From assembly GCF_900188435.1 (NCBI RefSeq), contig NZ_FYFA01000002.1:806001-870000 (forward strand): 64,000 bases of DNA, given 5' to 3'. The DNA is from Marinobacter sp. es.048. GTDB lineage: Bacteria > Pseudomonadota > Gammaproteobacteria > Pseudomonadales > Oleiphilaceae. Positions 26,284 to 37,317 of this stretch are shown in pieces. The translations under genes were made by a program, and so were the position numbers. Within the stretch, counting starts at the first letter, position 1. Each line of letters opens with the position of its first letter. The notes beneath the pieces were generated by a model. The model did no database searches. It was not told the DNA's origin and was given only the letters and a program-made list of their open reading frames with translations.

Positions 26284-26566
26284 ACGCTTCTACTTTTTGC
26301 TTTAGTTTTTGTCCCGGGCGAAACGTAACGACACGCCGTGCACTGATTGGAATCTCTTCACCGGTTTTCGGGTTCCGTCCCGGACGCTGCTTCTTATCCC
26401 GTAGATCGAAGTTACCGAAACCGGACAGCTTCACCTGCTCGTTGTGGCTGAGAGCGCCTCTGATCTCATCGAAAAAAGCTTCTACCATTTCCTTGGCTTC
26501 GCGTTTGTTCAGGCCCAATTCCTCGTACAACCGCTCTGCCATTTCCGCTTTCGTCAAAGCCGCCAT
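26264..26566 (-). CDS. ihfA: Integration host factor subunit alpha
   Basis: A 100-residue HU/IHF-fold protein that pairs with IhfB to bend DNA about 160 degrees. The DNA-intercalating arm carries [20 protein letters not shown] (about 62-81), with the Pro that intercalates. The start [11 protein letters not shown] is typical. It follows pheT by three bases and overlaps merR, keeping the standard pheST-ihfA order. The beta subunit is not in this window. Confidence 0.97.
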   Translation of the reverse strand: MAALTKAEMAERLYEELGLNKREAKEMVEAFFDEIRGALSHNEQVKLSGFGNFDLRDKKQRPGRNPKTGEEIPISARRVVTFRPGQKLKQKVEAYAGTQS

Positions 26567-26569
26567 CTC

Positions 26570-28942
26570 TCAACTCCTCAGTGTTGCCCCCAGCTCTTCT
26601 TTCAATGCGTCGATCACACCGTTGAAGAGCGAATGCACTTCATCCTCGTTCAATGTACGTTCGGGGTGCTGCCAGAACAGGCTCAGGGCCAGGCTTCGGT
26701 TACCCTCACCCAAGCTCTCACCTTCATAGACATCGAACGCACGCAACGCTGTCAGCTGCTCACCGGCATGCTTTTTCGCTACACGCTCCACATCGGCGAA
26801 CGCTACCTCGTTTCCGATAATAATAGCCAAATCCCGACGAACTTCCGGGAATTTTGAAATTTCTTTGAAATTAGGCACATATCCGGTAACGATTGAATTC
26901 AAGAATAGCTCAAACATCAGGATCGTGCCATTAAGTTCAAGATTTTTCTGAACTTGTGGATGCAGAGTCCCCAGCCAGCCCACGCGCTCACCGTCGCGCA
27001 TGAGTTCTGCAGTCTGTCCCGGGTGCAGAGCAGGATGCTGGCTGCCAACAAAATGGATCTCAATGCCAAGCAAACGGAACAGACTCTCCAAATCCCCTTT
27101 TACATCAAAGAAATCCGCGATTCTGCGACCGTTCGCCCAGTTTTCAGGAAACTGACTACCCACAACCACACCGGCAAGCATCGGTTGCTGGTTAATACGC
27201 TCGCCCTCCTGAAGGAAACGCAGGCCGGTTTCAAACAGACGGATACGCGGCTGCTGCCGATTCTGGTTATAGGCCACGGTTTTCAGCAGTCCACTCCAGA
27301 GACTGGTACGCATCACTGACAGATCCGAGGAAATCGGATTGGCCAACGCAATGCCCTGCCGATCGGGATCGACCAGTTGCTGAACTTTCGGATCGACGAA
27401 GCTGTAGGTCACAGCTTCCTGGTAGCCATGATCCACAAAGAAGTTGCGGATAGCCGAGACCGGACGAACTGCCTCCTGCTCCGGGCGGAGACCGAGTGAA
27501 CCAGTGGGCTCGGTTACGGGCAGATTGTTGTAGCCATAGATCCGCCCGACTTCTTCGATCAGGTCTTCTTCAATAGAGATGTCCGGGCGGAAGCTGGGCA
27601 CACTGACCCGCCAACCGTCTTTCAGGAGCTTTTCCACCCGCAGCCCGAGCCGGGTCAGGATTTCCTCGACGGTGGTTCGATCGATTTCCATACCCAGAAC
27701 ATCGTTCAGCCGGCGGGCTCGCAGGTCGACGACCCGATCCTCGGGAATATCCTCATCACTGACAACTTCGACAATTTCGCCAGGCTCACCACCAACGATA
27801 TCCATCAGCAACCGGGTGGCCCGTTCCATAGCGTTCCGCGCCAACTTGTAGTCGACGCCTCGCTCGAACCGGTGCGATGCGTCTGTGTGGAGGCCATAGT
27901 GACGGGCCTTGCCCGCCAGCGTAATCGGATCGAAGTAAGCGGATTCCAGCACTAGATCCCGTGTTTTCGGGCTGACTCCAGAGTGCTCACCGCCCATGAC
28001 ACCGGCAATGGCAATTGGTTTTTCATGATCCGCAATTACCAGAGTGCCAGGGGTGAGCTCAACCTCCTGGCCATCCAAAAGGACCAGCTTTTCGCCAATC
28101 CGAGCCATTCGGACATTAATCCCGCCCTGAATTTCATCACGATCAAAGGCGTGCATGGGCTGGCCAAGTTCCAGCATGACGTAATTGGTGACATCCACAG
28201 CGGCATCAATGGAGCGAATACCTGAGCGTCGGAGCTTTTCCTGCATCCACAAGGGCGATTCCGCCTGCAAGTTTACATTCCGTAGAATTCGACCAAGATA
28301 CCGTGGGCAACCCACGGGCGCCTCCACCCGGATATCAGGTACCTCAGAGTGCACCGATTCCACGGCCTCAATCGCGGGGCTGTTTACCAGCATACTGTTA
28401 AGCACGCCCACTTCCCGGGCAATGCCCTTGATGGACAGGCAGTCGGCGCGATTCGGAGTGAGATCCACATCGATGGTGACGTCGTTCAGCTTCAGATAAT
28501 CCCCAACGTCCTGACCCACCGGTGCGTCCGCGGGGAGCTCCATCAGGCCATCGTGATTATCGGAGAGCCCGAGCTCAGACTCGGAGCAAAGCATGCCCTC
28601 GGAGGGCTGACCGCGAAGCTTGGCCTTCTTGATTTTGAAATCACCGGGCAGGACCGCACCAACCACCGCAAAAGGCACCTTCATACCTTCCCGAACATTT
28701 GGGGCACCGCAGACCACCTGAACTTCTGAGGAGCCATCACTTACCTGGCATACCCGCAGCTTGTCTGCATCCGGGTGGGGCTGTACCGACTGGACTTCAC
28801 CAACGATTACGCCACTGAATTGACCGGCCACCGGCTCGAAACCGTCCACTTCCAGACCCGCCATGGTGATCTGGTCCATCAATTCCTGGGTGTCGATTTT
28901 CGGATTGACCCACTCGCGCAGCCACTGTTCACTGAATTTCAT
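26570..28942 (-). CDS. pheT: Phenylalanine--tRNA ligase beta subunit
   Basis: A 790-residue beta subunit. An EMAP-like tRNA-binding domain (about 40-150) contains VQPHPDADKLRVCQV. B3/B4 editing and B5 domains follow (the B5 part with DLTPNRADCLSIKGIARE upstream of it). The catalytic-like core has EEDLIEEVGRIYGYNNLP near 470. A C-terminal ferredoxin-fold anticodon-binding domain (about 695-788) completes it. It forms an alpha2-beta2 enzyme with PheS, charges tRNA-Phe and removes misattached tyrosine. Located 60 bases after pheS and three before ihfA. Confidence 0.97.
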   Translation of the reverse strand: MKFSEQWLREWVNPKIDTQELMDQITMAGLEVDGFEPVAGQFSGVIVGEVQSVQPHPDADKLRVCQVSDGSSEVQVVCGAPNVREGMKVPFAVVGAVLPGDFKIKKAKLRGQPSEGMLCSESELGLSDNHDGLMELPADAPVGQDVGDYLKLNDVTIDVDLTPNRADCLSIKGIAREVGVLNSMLVNSPAIEAVESVHSEVPDIRVEAPVGCPRYLGRILRNVNLQAESPLWMQEKLRRSGIRSIDAAVDVTNYVMLELGQPMHAFDRDEIQGGINVRMARIGEKLVLLDGQEVELTPGTLVIADHEKPIAIAGVMGGEHSGVSPKTRDLVLESAYFDPITLAGKARHYGLHTDASHRFERGVDYKLARNAMERATRLLMDIVGGEPGEIVEVVSDEDIPEDRVVDLRARRLNDVLGMEIDRTTVEEILTRLGLRVEKLLKDGWRVSVPSFRPDISIEEDLIEEVGRIYGYNNLPVTEPTGSLGLRPEQEAVRPVSAIRNFFVDHGYQEAVTYSFVDPKVQQLVDPDRQGIALANPISSDLSVMRTSLWSGLLKTVAYNQNRQQPRIRLFETGLRFLQEGERINQQPMLAGVVVGSQFPENWANGRRIADFFDVKGDLESLFRLLGIEIHFVGSQHPALHPGQTAELMRDGERVGWLGTLHPQVQKNLELNGTILMFELFLNSIVTGYVPNFKEISKFPEVRRDLAIIIGNEVAFADVERVAKKHAGEQLTALRAFDVYEGESLGEGNRSLALSLFWQHPERTLNEDEVHSLFNGVIDALKEELGATLRS

Positions 28943-29002
28943 GGTTATTGCCTTGTCCTGATGCGGTTATGCCTGTTTGATTGGATGCCTTGCTCTTGCC
29001 TG

Positions 29003-30136
<1,134 letters not shown>

Positions 30137-30152
30137 TGAAAGAGCTAAGCGA

Positions 30153-30506
30153 TCACAGGGACGCTTTGGCCTTCTCAACAACAGCGGCAAACGCCTGCTG
30201 CTCGTTCATGGCCAGATCGGCCAGAACCTTACGATCGATTTCAACGTTAGCCTTTTTCAGGCCAGCGATCAGACGGCTGTAAGACAGACCGTTGGCGCGG
30301 GCACCAGCATTGATACGAGCAATCCACAGAGCGCGAAAAGCACGCTTACGGTTACGACGGTCACGGTAAGCGTACTGACCGGCTTTGATAACCGCTTGCT
30401 TGGCTACACGGAATACCCGGCTACGAGCGCCGTAGTAACCTTTGGCCTGATTGAGAATCTTTTTGTGACGACGGCGTGCAACCACACCACGTTTTACACG
30501 AGCCAT
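30153..30506 (-). CDS. rplT: 50S ribosomal protein L20
   Basis: A 117-residue L20, very basic at the N-terminus ([30 protein letters not shown]) and with the conserved [11 protein letters not shown] segment near 74-84. It binds 23S rRNA early in assembly and in E. coli represses its own operon by binding leader RNA. It lies 50 bases after rpmI in the classic infC-rpmI-rplT order. Confidence 0.98.
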   Translation of the reverse strand: MARVKRGVVARRRHKKILNQAKGYYGARSRVFRVAKQAVIKAGQYAYRDRRNRKRAFRALWIARINAGARANGLSYSRLIAGLKKANVEIDRKVLADLAMNEQQAFAAVVEKAKASL

Positions 30507-30556
30507 ACTTTAATCCTTCTACCTGTACTTTCTAAGGAATGATTTTCGCGGCTGGA

Positions 30557-30748
30557 TCAGCCCGCGGTCATACGCTTGATAGATGCAACATCTGACTTGG
30601 CGATGAGCTTGGTGCCTCGCAGCTGACGCTTACGCTTCGGACTCTTCTTGGTCAGGATGTGACTGGTGAAGGACTGCTTGTGCTTGAAGCCAGTGGCGGT
30701 TTTCTTGAACCGCTTGGTGGCTCCGCTTTTGGTTTTCATCTTAGGCAT
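30557..30748 (-). CDS. rpmI: 50S ribosomal protein L35
   Basis: A 63-residue L35. The start [15 protein letters not shown] and the [21 protein letters not shown] segment are diagnostic. The open frame extends back to 30868, but the extra 40 residues are non-conserved and overlap infC; the correct ATG is at 30748 with GGAG upstream. Part of the infC-rpmI-rplT unit. Confidence 0.97.
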   Translation of the reverse strand: MPKMKTKSGATKRFKKTATGFKHKQSFTSHILTKKSPKRKRQLRGTKLIAKSDVASIKRMTAG

Positions 30749-30806
30749 TTTTAAAACTCCGCATTCTATTTTTAAATAAACAATAATGTGCCCCTGAACG
30801 ACAAAT

Positions 30807-30824
30807 CCCCCGCATGCGCGGGGG
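30807..30824 (-). promoter_or_regulatory. GC-rich hairpin between infC and rpmI
   Basis: CCCCCGC and GCGGGGG close a four-base loop, 59 bases before rpmI. It has no U-run on the minus strand. In E. coli, L20 binds an RNA structure in this interval to repress rpmI and rplT; a similar role is possible but unproven. Confidence 0.45.
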
Positions 30825-30842
30825 AAAAGCACCCGATCAGGT

Positions 30843-31385
30843 TCACTTCTTCTTGCGGGGCGCCACAACCATGGTCATCTGCCGGCCTTCCATTTTCGGC
30901 CGCATCTCTACCTGGGCAAGCTCCTCAATGTCCGCTTCAATGCGCTGCATGAGCTGCATACCAATTTCCTGGTGTGCCATCTCACGGCCACGAAAGCGGA
31001 TCGTGATTTTGCCGCGGTCCCCGTTTTCAAGGAAACGTACCAGGTTGCGTAGTTTGACCTGATAATCCCCTTCTTCAGTTCCTGGACGGAACTTAAGCTC
31101 TTTGACCTGCGTCTGCTTCTGTTTTTTCTTGGCAGCCGCCTTGGCCTTCTTCTCGTCGAAGATTTTCTTGCCGTAGTCCATTATCTTACAGACGATCGGA
31201 TCGGAATCCGTAACCTGGACCAGGTCAAGAGATGCCTCTTCAGCTTGCTTGATGGCATCCTCAATTGGCACTACACCGACCTGATTGCCTTCGGCATCGA
31301 TAAGTCGGACTTCGGTTGCGTCAATATTCTCATTGATCGGCGCCTTTGGTGTGCGCCCACCCCGATTCGCTCGCTGTTTAATAAT
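30843..31385 (-). CDS. infC: Translation initiation factor IF-3 (AUU start)
   Basis: A 180-residue IF-3. The N-domain starts near [17 protein letters not shown] and the C-domain contains [22 protein letters not shown] and [14 protein letters not shown]. Only a later in-frame ATG exists (31271), which would cut off the first 38 residues. The conserved N-terminus reaches back to ATT at 31385, with GGAG about five bases before it. An AUU start is the known hallmark of infC and lets IF-3 repress its own translation. The ATT shares its A with the TGA of thrS, so the genes overlap by one base. An ATT at 31382 is the only close alternative. Confidence 0.95.
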   Translation of the reverse strand: MIKQRANRGGRTPKAPINENIDATEVRLIDAEGNQVGVVPIEDAIKQAEEASLDLVQVTDSDPIVCKIMDYGKKIFDEKKAKAAAKKKQKQTQVKELKFRPGTEEGDYQVKLRNLVRFLENGDRGKITIRFRGREMAHQEIGMQLMQRIEADIEELAQVEMRPKMEGRQMTMVVAPRKKK

Positions 31386-33310
31386 CAGATCTCCGTCTTT
31401 GTTTTGCCCTTGCGTTCAACATCTTCCTGTAAAAGCTGCTCGAACGCTTCGAGCGATAGTGTTCCCAGATCTTCGCCTTTGCGGGTTCTCACCGCAACGG
31501 CGTTGTTGTCGACTTCTTTGTCGCCGACAACGACAAGGTAGGGAACCTTGTTAAGAGTATGCTCGCGGATTTTAAAGCCGATCTTCTCGTTTCTCAAGTC
31601 AGCATTAACCCTATATCCCAAAGAATCCCACTTTTTCGCCAGATTCTGACAATAATCACGCTGATTATCGGTAATATTGAGGATCGCTACCTGAGTCGGC
31701 GCAAGCCAGGTCGGGAATGCACCTTCATATTCCTCGATCAGGATACCAATGAAACGCTCGAAGGAACCCAATACCGCCCGGTGCAGCATAACCGGGGTCT
31801 TCCGCTCTGAATTGTCAGCAACATACTGTGCACCCAGACGACCCGGCATCGAAAAGTCCACCTGAATAGTGCCACACTGCCACACCCGTCCGATACAGTC
31901 TTTCAGAGAGAACTCGATCTTGGGCCCGTAGAAGGCGCCCTCACCCGGCAACAACTCCCAGTCTACCCCTTCACGATTCAGCGCTTCTTCCAGGGCGGCT
32001 TCCGCCTTGTCCCAGACCTCATCGGAACCAACCCGTTTTTCCGGGCGGGTTGAGAGTTTGTACAGAATTTCGGTAAACCCGAAGTCTGTGTAGATCTCGT
32101 GCAGCATTTCGATAAATGCCGAGACTTCCTGCTGAATAGAATCTTCTTCGCAGAAGATATGGGCATCATCCTGGGTAAAGCCGCGAACGCGCATCAGTCC
32201 GTGCAGCGCTCCGGAGGCCTCATTCCGGTGGCAGGAGCCGAATTCCGCCAGCCTCAGCGGCAGATCCTTGTAGCTTTTCAGCCCCTGATTGAATACCTGT
32301 ACGTGGCAGGGACAGTTCATGGGTTTGATGGCATAGTCGTGCTTCTCCGACTCGGTGGTGAACATGTCATCCTTGAACTTGTCCCAATGCCCTGACTTCT
32401 CCCAGAGGGTCCGAGACACCACCTGCGGGGTCTTTATTTCCTTGTAACCATGTTCCTGCTGCTTGCGGCGCATGTACTGTTCAACTTCCTGGTACAGGGA
32501 CCAGCCATCCGGGTGCCAGAACACCATACCCGGCGCTTCTTCCTGCATATGGAACAGGCCAAGCTTTTTGCCGACCTTTCGGTGGTCCCGCTTCTCAGCC
32601 TCCTCCAGACGGTGAAGATAGGCCTTGAGATCCTTCTTGTTACCCCAGGCGGTACCGTACACGCGTTGAAGCTGCTCGTTGCTGGTGTCACCACGCCAGT
32701 AGGCGCCAGCCACCTTGGTCAGCTTGAAGGCTTTCAGCTTGCCAGTGCTTGGAACGTGGGGACCGCGACACAGATCAATAAAGTCGCCCTGGCTGTAGAA
32801 AGACAGATCTTCTTCACCGGGTATGTCCTGAATGATACGGACCTTGTATTCCTCGCCCATATCTTCAAAAAGCTTGATCGCCTCATCACGGGACATGATG
32901 GAGCGTGAAACCGGAAGATCCTGCTTGGAGAGTTCTTCCATGCGCTTCTCGATCCGCGCCAGGTCCTCATTAGTGAACGGGCGGTCGTACTTGAAGTCGT
33001 AATAGAAGCCATTGTCGATGACCGGGCCAATGGTGACCTGCGCTCCTGGAAACAGTTCCTGCACAGCCATCGCCATCAGGTGGGCCGTGGAATGACGGAT
33101 TACATCAACGCCGTCTTCATCACGCTCGGTGACGATAGCAAGCTCGGCGTCATTCTCGATACGATAGCTGGTGTCCACGAGCTGGCCATCAACCTTCCCG
33201 GCAAGGGCGGCTTTGGCAAGACCAGCGCCAATATCGGCAGCGACGTCATGAACGGTTACGGGTTCGGCAAAACTGCGATGACTGCCATCAGGCAGGGTTA
33301 CGACGGGCAT
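31385..33310 (-). CDS. thrS: Threonine--tRNA ligase
   Basis: A 641-residue class II synthetase. It has the TGS domain (about 1-61), the N2 editing domain with [16 protein letters not shown] near 73, the catalytic core with [10 protein letters not shown] near 333 (zinc cysteine) and [31 protein letters not shown], and the C-terminal anticodon domain. The ATG at 33310 has AGGAG seven bases upstream; the longer frame to 33382 is not conserved. It is the first gene of the thrS-infC-rpmI-rplT-pheST-ihfA run. Confidence 0.98.
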   Translation of the reverse strand: MPVVTLPDGSHRSFAEPVTVHDVAADIGAGLAKAALAGKVDGQLVDTSYRIENDAELAIVTERDEDGVDVIRHSTAHLMAMAVQELFPGAQVTIGPVIDNGFYYDFKYDRPFTNEDLARIEKRMEELSKQDLPVSRSIMSRDEAIKLFEDMGEEYKVRIIQDIPGEEDLSFYSQGDFIDLCRGPHVPSTGKLKAFKLTKVAGAYWRGDTSNEQLQRVYGTAWGNKKDLKAYLHRLEEAEKRDHRKVGKKLGLFHMQEEAPGMVFWHPDGWSLYQEVEQYMRRKQQEHGYKEIKTPQVVSRTLWEKSGHWDKFKDDMFTTESEKHDYAIKPMNCPCHVQVFNQGLKSYKDLPLRLAEFGSCHRNEASGALHGLMRVRGFTQDDAHIFCEEDSIQQEVSAFIEMLHEIYTDFGFTEILYKLSTRPEKRVGSDEVWDKAEAALEEALNREGVDWELLPGEGAFYGPKIEFSLKDCIGRVWQCGTIQVDFSMPGRLGAQYVADNSERKTPVMLHRAVLGSFERFIGILIEEYEGAFPTWLAPTQVAILNITDNQRDYCQNLAKKWDSLGYRVNADLRNEKIGFKIREHTLNKVPYLVVVGDKEVDNNAVAVRTRKGEDLGTLSLEAFEQLLQEDVERKGKTKTEI

Positions 33311-33340
33311 GAAAGACTCCTGTTGGTTACTCAGCGGTGA

Positions 33341-33349
33341 TCTATACCA
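33341..33349 (-). promoter_or_regulatory. Extended -10 promoter candidate for thrS
   Basis: On the minus strand TGGTATAGAT gives a TG-n extension plus TATAGA, about 30 bases before the thrS ATG. No good -35 exists at 17 bases, as is common for extended -10 promoters. The leader would be about 25 bases, too short for the tRNA-like operator known upstream of E. coli thrS. Confidence 0.4.
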
Positions 33350-33414
33350 GAGACCACTTGGTGACGGCACGGCGCGATACAAACCGCGGGCCGATTCGAG
33401 CCGAAGTCTAACAG

Positions 33415-33446
33415 AAAAAAACCCGGCAGGTTAATGCCGGGTTTTT
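33415..33446. terminator. Bidirectional intrinsic terminator downstream of the TRAP permease
   Basis: AAAAACCCGGCA and TGCCGGGTTTTT surround GGTTAA, with A-run and T-run on both sides. It ends the TAXI-TRAP transcript before the thrS promoter. Confidence 0.92.
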
Positions 33447-33462
33447 ACGGACAGACGCAGCA

Positions 33463-36066
33463 TCAGGCCGGCTGGCCGGCGGCCTCCTCCCTGGCCCGCC
33501 GACGCAACTGACCAAACGCCAAGAGCCCCAGTAAAGCCAGAGCCGGAATAAACATCAGCTCCTTCGGCGGCCGTTCCAGATCAACCTGCACAGCATCGAT
33601 GGTCCAGCCAAACTGGATCCCCGCATCCTCCGCCGGGCTGCCGAAACCAACGAAATCCACCGCCATCTTTTCGCCATCCGGGCTTAGCTCGAGGCCGGCG
33701 TCCATCAGGCGTTGCTCGGGCGTCTCGCCAGCGGGAATCTCAAGGCGCACATACGTTGTCACGTCATCCCCGTCAATCGTCATACCAGAAGCTTTCAGGA
33801 CAAGCGGTTTGTCAGCCGGCACGTCCTCCACATATTCCATGATCTCGGCGCCGGGCTTGTCTGCCGTAGGCGGATAGATCATGTCCCACCAAAAACCGGG
33901 CCGGAACATAGTGAACGTGATCAGCAACAACAAAAGCGATTCCCACTTGTAGCTTTTGGTGAACCAGAAACCCTGGGTGGCCGCGGAAAAGACCAGCATC
34001 GCCGTCACCGCGCTGAAGATCGTTACCAGGAGATCAAACCAACCGCTCAACCCAATGAGCAACAACTGGGTGTTGAAAATGAACATGAACGGCAGAATCG
34101 CCGTACGGATGTCATAGGTAAAGCCCTGGACACCCGTTCGTATCGGGTCTGCCCCCGATATCGCAGCGGCGGCATAGGCCGCCAGCCCCACGGGCGGCGT
34201 ATCGTCCGCCAGAATACCGAAATAGAACACAAACAGATGCACCGCAATCAGTGGCACGATCAGCCCATTCTGGGCGCCCAAAGTGACGATCACCGGCGCC
34301 ATAAGGGTGGACACGACGATGTAGTTTGCTGTGGTCGGCAAACCCATACCAAGGATCAGACTGATGATGGCCGTGAAAATCAGCATCAGCAACAGATTGC
34401 CGCCGGACAGGAATTCTACAAACTCTGTCATCACCAGGCCGATACCAGTCAGGGTGACCGTCCCCACCACAATACCTGCGGTGGCAGTTGCCACGCCAAT
34501 ACCCACCATGTTCCGCGCGCCAGTGGCGAGCGAATGCGCCAGATCAAACACACCGTCTTTGAACGCACCGAGGAAGTTGCCGTGCTTATAGAAAAAAGCC
34601 TTCAGTGGTCGCTGTGTCACGACAATGAAAATCATGAACAGCGTGGCCCAGAACGCCGACAGCTGGGGTGAGAAACGCTCAACCGTAAGACACCACACCA
34701 GCACCACAACGGGCAGAAGGAAGTACAGTCCGGTCTTTACCGTCGGGCCAACCGGGGGCAGTTCGCCCATATCCTTGTCCGGATCGTCTTCCTCGAGTTC
34801 AGGGAATCGGGTGGCATAGCCAACCAGGCCGACATAGATGAGCACCAGCAAAGGTGCCAACACCCAGATCGCCGCTTCACCGAAAAGCGTTTTCGTCCAG
34901 CCAATCCCGTAATAAACCACGAGGGTCAGCACACTCAGGCCAATCAGGATAACGACCCAGTTCAGCATCCGCTGGGCAAGCGTCGGCTTGTTGAGACGCT
35001 CGATACCCTGCATGTTCAGCTTGCAGGCCTCAAGATGGACAATATAGATCAGTGCCACATATGAGATCAGTGCCGGCAGGATGGCGTGCTTGATGACCTC
35101 CAGGTACGAAATGCCCACATACTCGACCATCAGGAAAGCGGCTGCCCCCATGATTGGAGGTGTCAGCTGGCCGTTGGTGGACGCCGCCACTTCCACTGCG
35201 CCGGCCTTGGTAGCCGGAAAACCGACTCGCTTCATCAGCGGGATGGTGAACGTCCCGGTGGTGACAACGTTGGCGATAGACGAACCGGAAATAACGCCGC
35301 TTAAACCACTGGAAACCACTGCAGCCTTTGCAGGACCACCACGCATATGCCCCAACATGGCGTAGGCGACCTTGATAAAGTAATTACCGGCACCTGCCCG
35401 CTCAAGCAGCGCACCAAACAACACAAACAGGAAAACGAAGCTCGTGGAAACCCCGAGTGCGACACCAAACACACCCTCGGTGCCCAGCCACTGGTGCGAC
35501 GCCAGCTTGCTCAGACTCACGCCTTTATGGGCGATCACATCCGGCATATAGGGGCCGGCAATCGAATAGGTGATAAAAACAGCGGCGACGATCGTCAGTG
35601 GCAATCCCAGTGCGCGACGTGTCGCTTCCAGCAACAGCACAAGCCCGACCAGCGCAACCCACAGATCCTGGGTGATAGGCGCTCCGGGGCGTGTCGAAAG
35701 CTCTTCATAAAAAACGTAAAGGTACGAGGCGCAGAAAGCCGCAACAAGCGCCAGAATCCAGTCATAGATCGGCACGATATTCACGTGCCGCCCCTTGATC
35801 ATGGGAAAGGCGGAAAACGCCAGGAAAACCGCAAACGCGAGGTGGATGGAACGCGCTTCCGTGGAATTGAAAATGGCAAAATTGAGAATATAGGGGAGCG
35901 GTGACGCAATCCAGAGCTGAAACAGCGACCACATCAGGGGAACGATAAACAGAATGACCGCGGCATACCCAGTGGTCGCCCGGCCCCCGGTCTCAGTCTG
36001 CAGGATCTCGTCTACATTACCGCCACCGCCACCACCAGCCCCGTTAGCCGGATCGCTCGTCGCCAT
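33463..36066 (-). CDS. TRAP transporter fused permease (TAXI type, DUF3394 tail)
   Basis: An 867-residue fused small-plus-large TRAP permease with about 18 hydrophobic segments. The DctM-like core contains GSSIANVVTTGTFTIPLMKRVGF near 250 and LGMGLPTTANYIVVSTLM near 575. Residues about 710-840 form a soluble domain of the DUF3394 type, followed by a last helix and a basic tail. Fused permeases with this tail pair with TAXI solute-binding proteins, and one is encoded just upstream. TRAP systems import organic acids by sodium symport; TAXI systems may use protons. The substrate cannot be read from the sequence. AGGA lies seven bases before the ATG. Confidence 0.92.
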   Translation of the reverse strand: MATSDPANGAGGGGGGNVDEILQTETGGRATTGYAAVILFIVPLMWSLFQLWIASPLPYILNFAIFNSTEARSIHLAFAVFLAFSAFPMIKGRHVNIVPIYDWILALVAAFCASYLYVFYEELSTRPGAPITQDLWVALVGLVLLLEATRRALGLPLTIVAAVFITYSIAGPYMPDVIAHKGVSLSKLASHQWLGTEGVFGVALGVSTSFVFLFVLFGALLERAGAGNYFIKVAYAMLGHMRGGPAKAAVVSSGLSGVISGSSIANVVTTGTFTIPLMKRVGFPATKAGAVEVAASTNGQLTPPIMGAAAFLMVEYVGISYLEVIKHAILPALISYVALIYIVHLEACKLNMQGIERLNKPTLAQRMLNWVVILIGLSVLTLVVYYGIGWTKTLFGEAAIWVLAPLLVLIYVGLVGYATRFPELEEDDPDKDMGELPPVGPTVKTGLYFLLPVVVLVWCLTVERFSPQLSAFWATLFMIFIVVTQRPLKAFFYKHGNFLGAFKDGVFDLAHSLATGARNMVGIGVATATAGIVVGTVTLTGIGLVMTEFVEFLSGGNLLLMLIFTAIISLILGMGLPTTANYIVVSTLMAPVIVTLGAQNGLIVPLIAVHLFVFYFGILADDTPPVGLAAYAAAAISGADPIRTGVQGFTYDIRTAILPFMFIFNTQLLLIGLSGWFDLLVTIFSAVTAMLVFSAATQGFWFTKSYKWESLLLLLITFTMFRPGFWWDMIYPPTADKPGAEIMEYVEDVPADKPLVLKASGMTIDGDDVTTYVRLEIPAGETPEQRLMDAGLELSPDGEKMAVDFVGFGSPAEDAGIQFGWTIDAVQVDLERPPKELMFIPALALLGLLAFGQLRRRAREEAAGQPA

Positions 36067-36107
36067 AAATTAATCCTGTCACGTAAAAGATGATTCTCTG
36101 AAAGGAC

Positions 36108-36135
36108 GACACAGCGGGCCGAAGCCCGCTGTGTC
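36108..36135 (-). promoter_or_regulatory. Intercistronic hairpin between TAXI and permease genes
   Basis: Twelve-base perfect arms GACACAGCGGGC/GCCCGCTGTGTC around CGAA, with no U-run. A tetraloop-capped stem here typically protects the upstream binding-protein mRNA, which would give more binding protein than permease. Confidence 0.6.
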
Positions 36136-36149
36136 GGAGTACAGACAGA

Positions 36150-37133
36150 TCAGTCGATCAGGCCGGCTTCCTTGTAGTACTTGGCAGCACCCGGGTGCAG
36201 AGGCGCACTCAGGGCATCAGAGACCATCTCTTCCTTGTTCAGGTTGGCAAACGCAGGATGCAGACGCTTGAAGCTGTCGAAGTTCTCGAAAACAGCCTTC
36301 ACAACGGCGTAGACAACATCGTCGGGCACATCAGTGGATGACACGAAGGTTGCCGCAACGCCAAAGGTGGTCACGTCGTCGTCACTGCCACGATACATTC
36401 CGCCAGGAATAACCGCTTTACGATAGTACGGGTTATCGTCAATCAGCTTCTGGGTGGCGGCGTTATCCACGTTAACCAGGACGCTGTCACAGGAAGTTGT
36501 CGCTTCCTTGATCGCACCGGAAGGGTGGCCAACGGTGTAGAAGAAGGCATCAATGTTGCCATCACAGAGGGCCTGGGACTGCTCTGCCGCCTTGATTTCG
36601 GCGGCCAGGGAGAATTTGTCCGTAGTCCAGCCCATTTCATTCATCAGAACTTCAGCGGTGGCACGCTGGCCAGAGCCAGGGTTACCTATGGATACCCGCT
36701 TACCTTCAAGATCTTCAAAGGCCTTGATACCGGATCCCTTGCTGGCAACAACGGTAAACGGCTCCGGGTGAAGGGAAAAGACCGCGCGAAGATCCTTGTT
36801 GGCGCCATCGTCCTTGAACTGGCTGGTGCCGTTATAGGCATGGTACTGCCAGTCAGACTGGGCGACTGCCAGATCAAGCTCGCCCTGACGGATAGCGTTC
36901 AGGTTGTAGACGGAACCACCGGTACTCTCGACGGAGCAGCGAATACCATGCTCTTTACGGTCCATGTTCACCAGACGACAGATCGCGCCGCCGGCCGGAT
37001 AATAAACGCCGGTTACACCGCCGGTGCCGATGGTTACAAAGCGCTGCTCCTGAGCGGAAACGGAGGTTGAAGCAGCACCCAGGCTGACTGCGGCAGCGAC
37101 AGCGAATGCGGAGGCTTTGAGTTTCAGTGTCAT
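36150..37133 (-). CDS. TAXI-family TRAP solute-binding protein
   Basis: A 327-residue periplasmic binding protein. Residues 1-28 are a signal peptide ending ASTSVSA-QE. The mature protein opens with [25 protein letters not shown], the TAXI hallmark, and has [27 protein letters not shown] near 70-96. It would capture the ligand for the adjacent fused permease. The ATG at 37133 has AAGGAAG nine bases upstream; a longer frame to 37190 lacks a site. First gene of a two-gene operon. Confidence 0.93.
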   Translation of the reverse strand: MTLKLKASAFAVAAAVSLGAASTSVSAQEQRFVTIGTGGVTGVYYPAGGAICRLVNMDRKEHGIRCSVESTGGSVYNLNAIRQGELDLAVAQSDWQYHAYNGTSQFKDDGANKDLRAVFSLHPEPFTVVASKGSGIKAFEDLEGKRVSIGNPGSGQRATAEVLMNEMGWTTDKFSLAAEIKAAEQSQALCDGNIDAFFYTVGHPSGAIKEATTSCDSVLVNVDNAATQKLIDDNPYYRKAVIPGGMYRGSDDDVTTFGVAATFVSSTDVPDDVVYAVVKAVFENFDSFKRLHPAFANLNKEEMVSDALSAPLHPGAAKYYKEAGLID

Positions 37134-37273
37134 GTGAGTTCTTCCTTTTTTCTGTTCATTGTAATTCGGCGCCCGCTTCGAGGCGGGCAAGACTTTCGGT
37201 CAAGATAAAACATAGACCACTTCGCACCATAAATAAAGTATGGATTAGCTCGCTAACCGATTGAGCAGACAAC

Positions 37274-37300
37274 AAAAAAGCCCGCAGCGCGGGCTTTTTT
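37274..37300. terminator. Bidirectional intrinsic terminator downstream of the RND gene
   Basis: AAAAAAGCCCGC, AGC loop, GCGGGCTTTTTT. It ends the RND transcript and precedes the TAXI promoter region. Confidence 0.93.
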
Positions 37301-37317
37301 GCAAGTCTTTTCGAATG

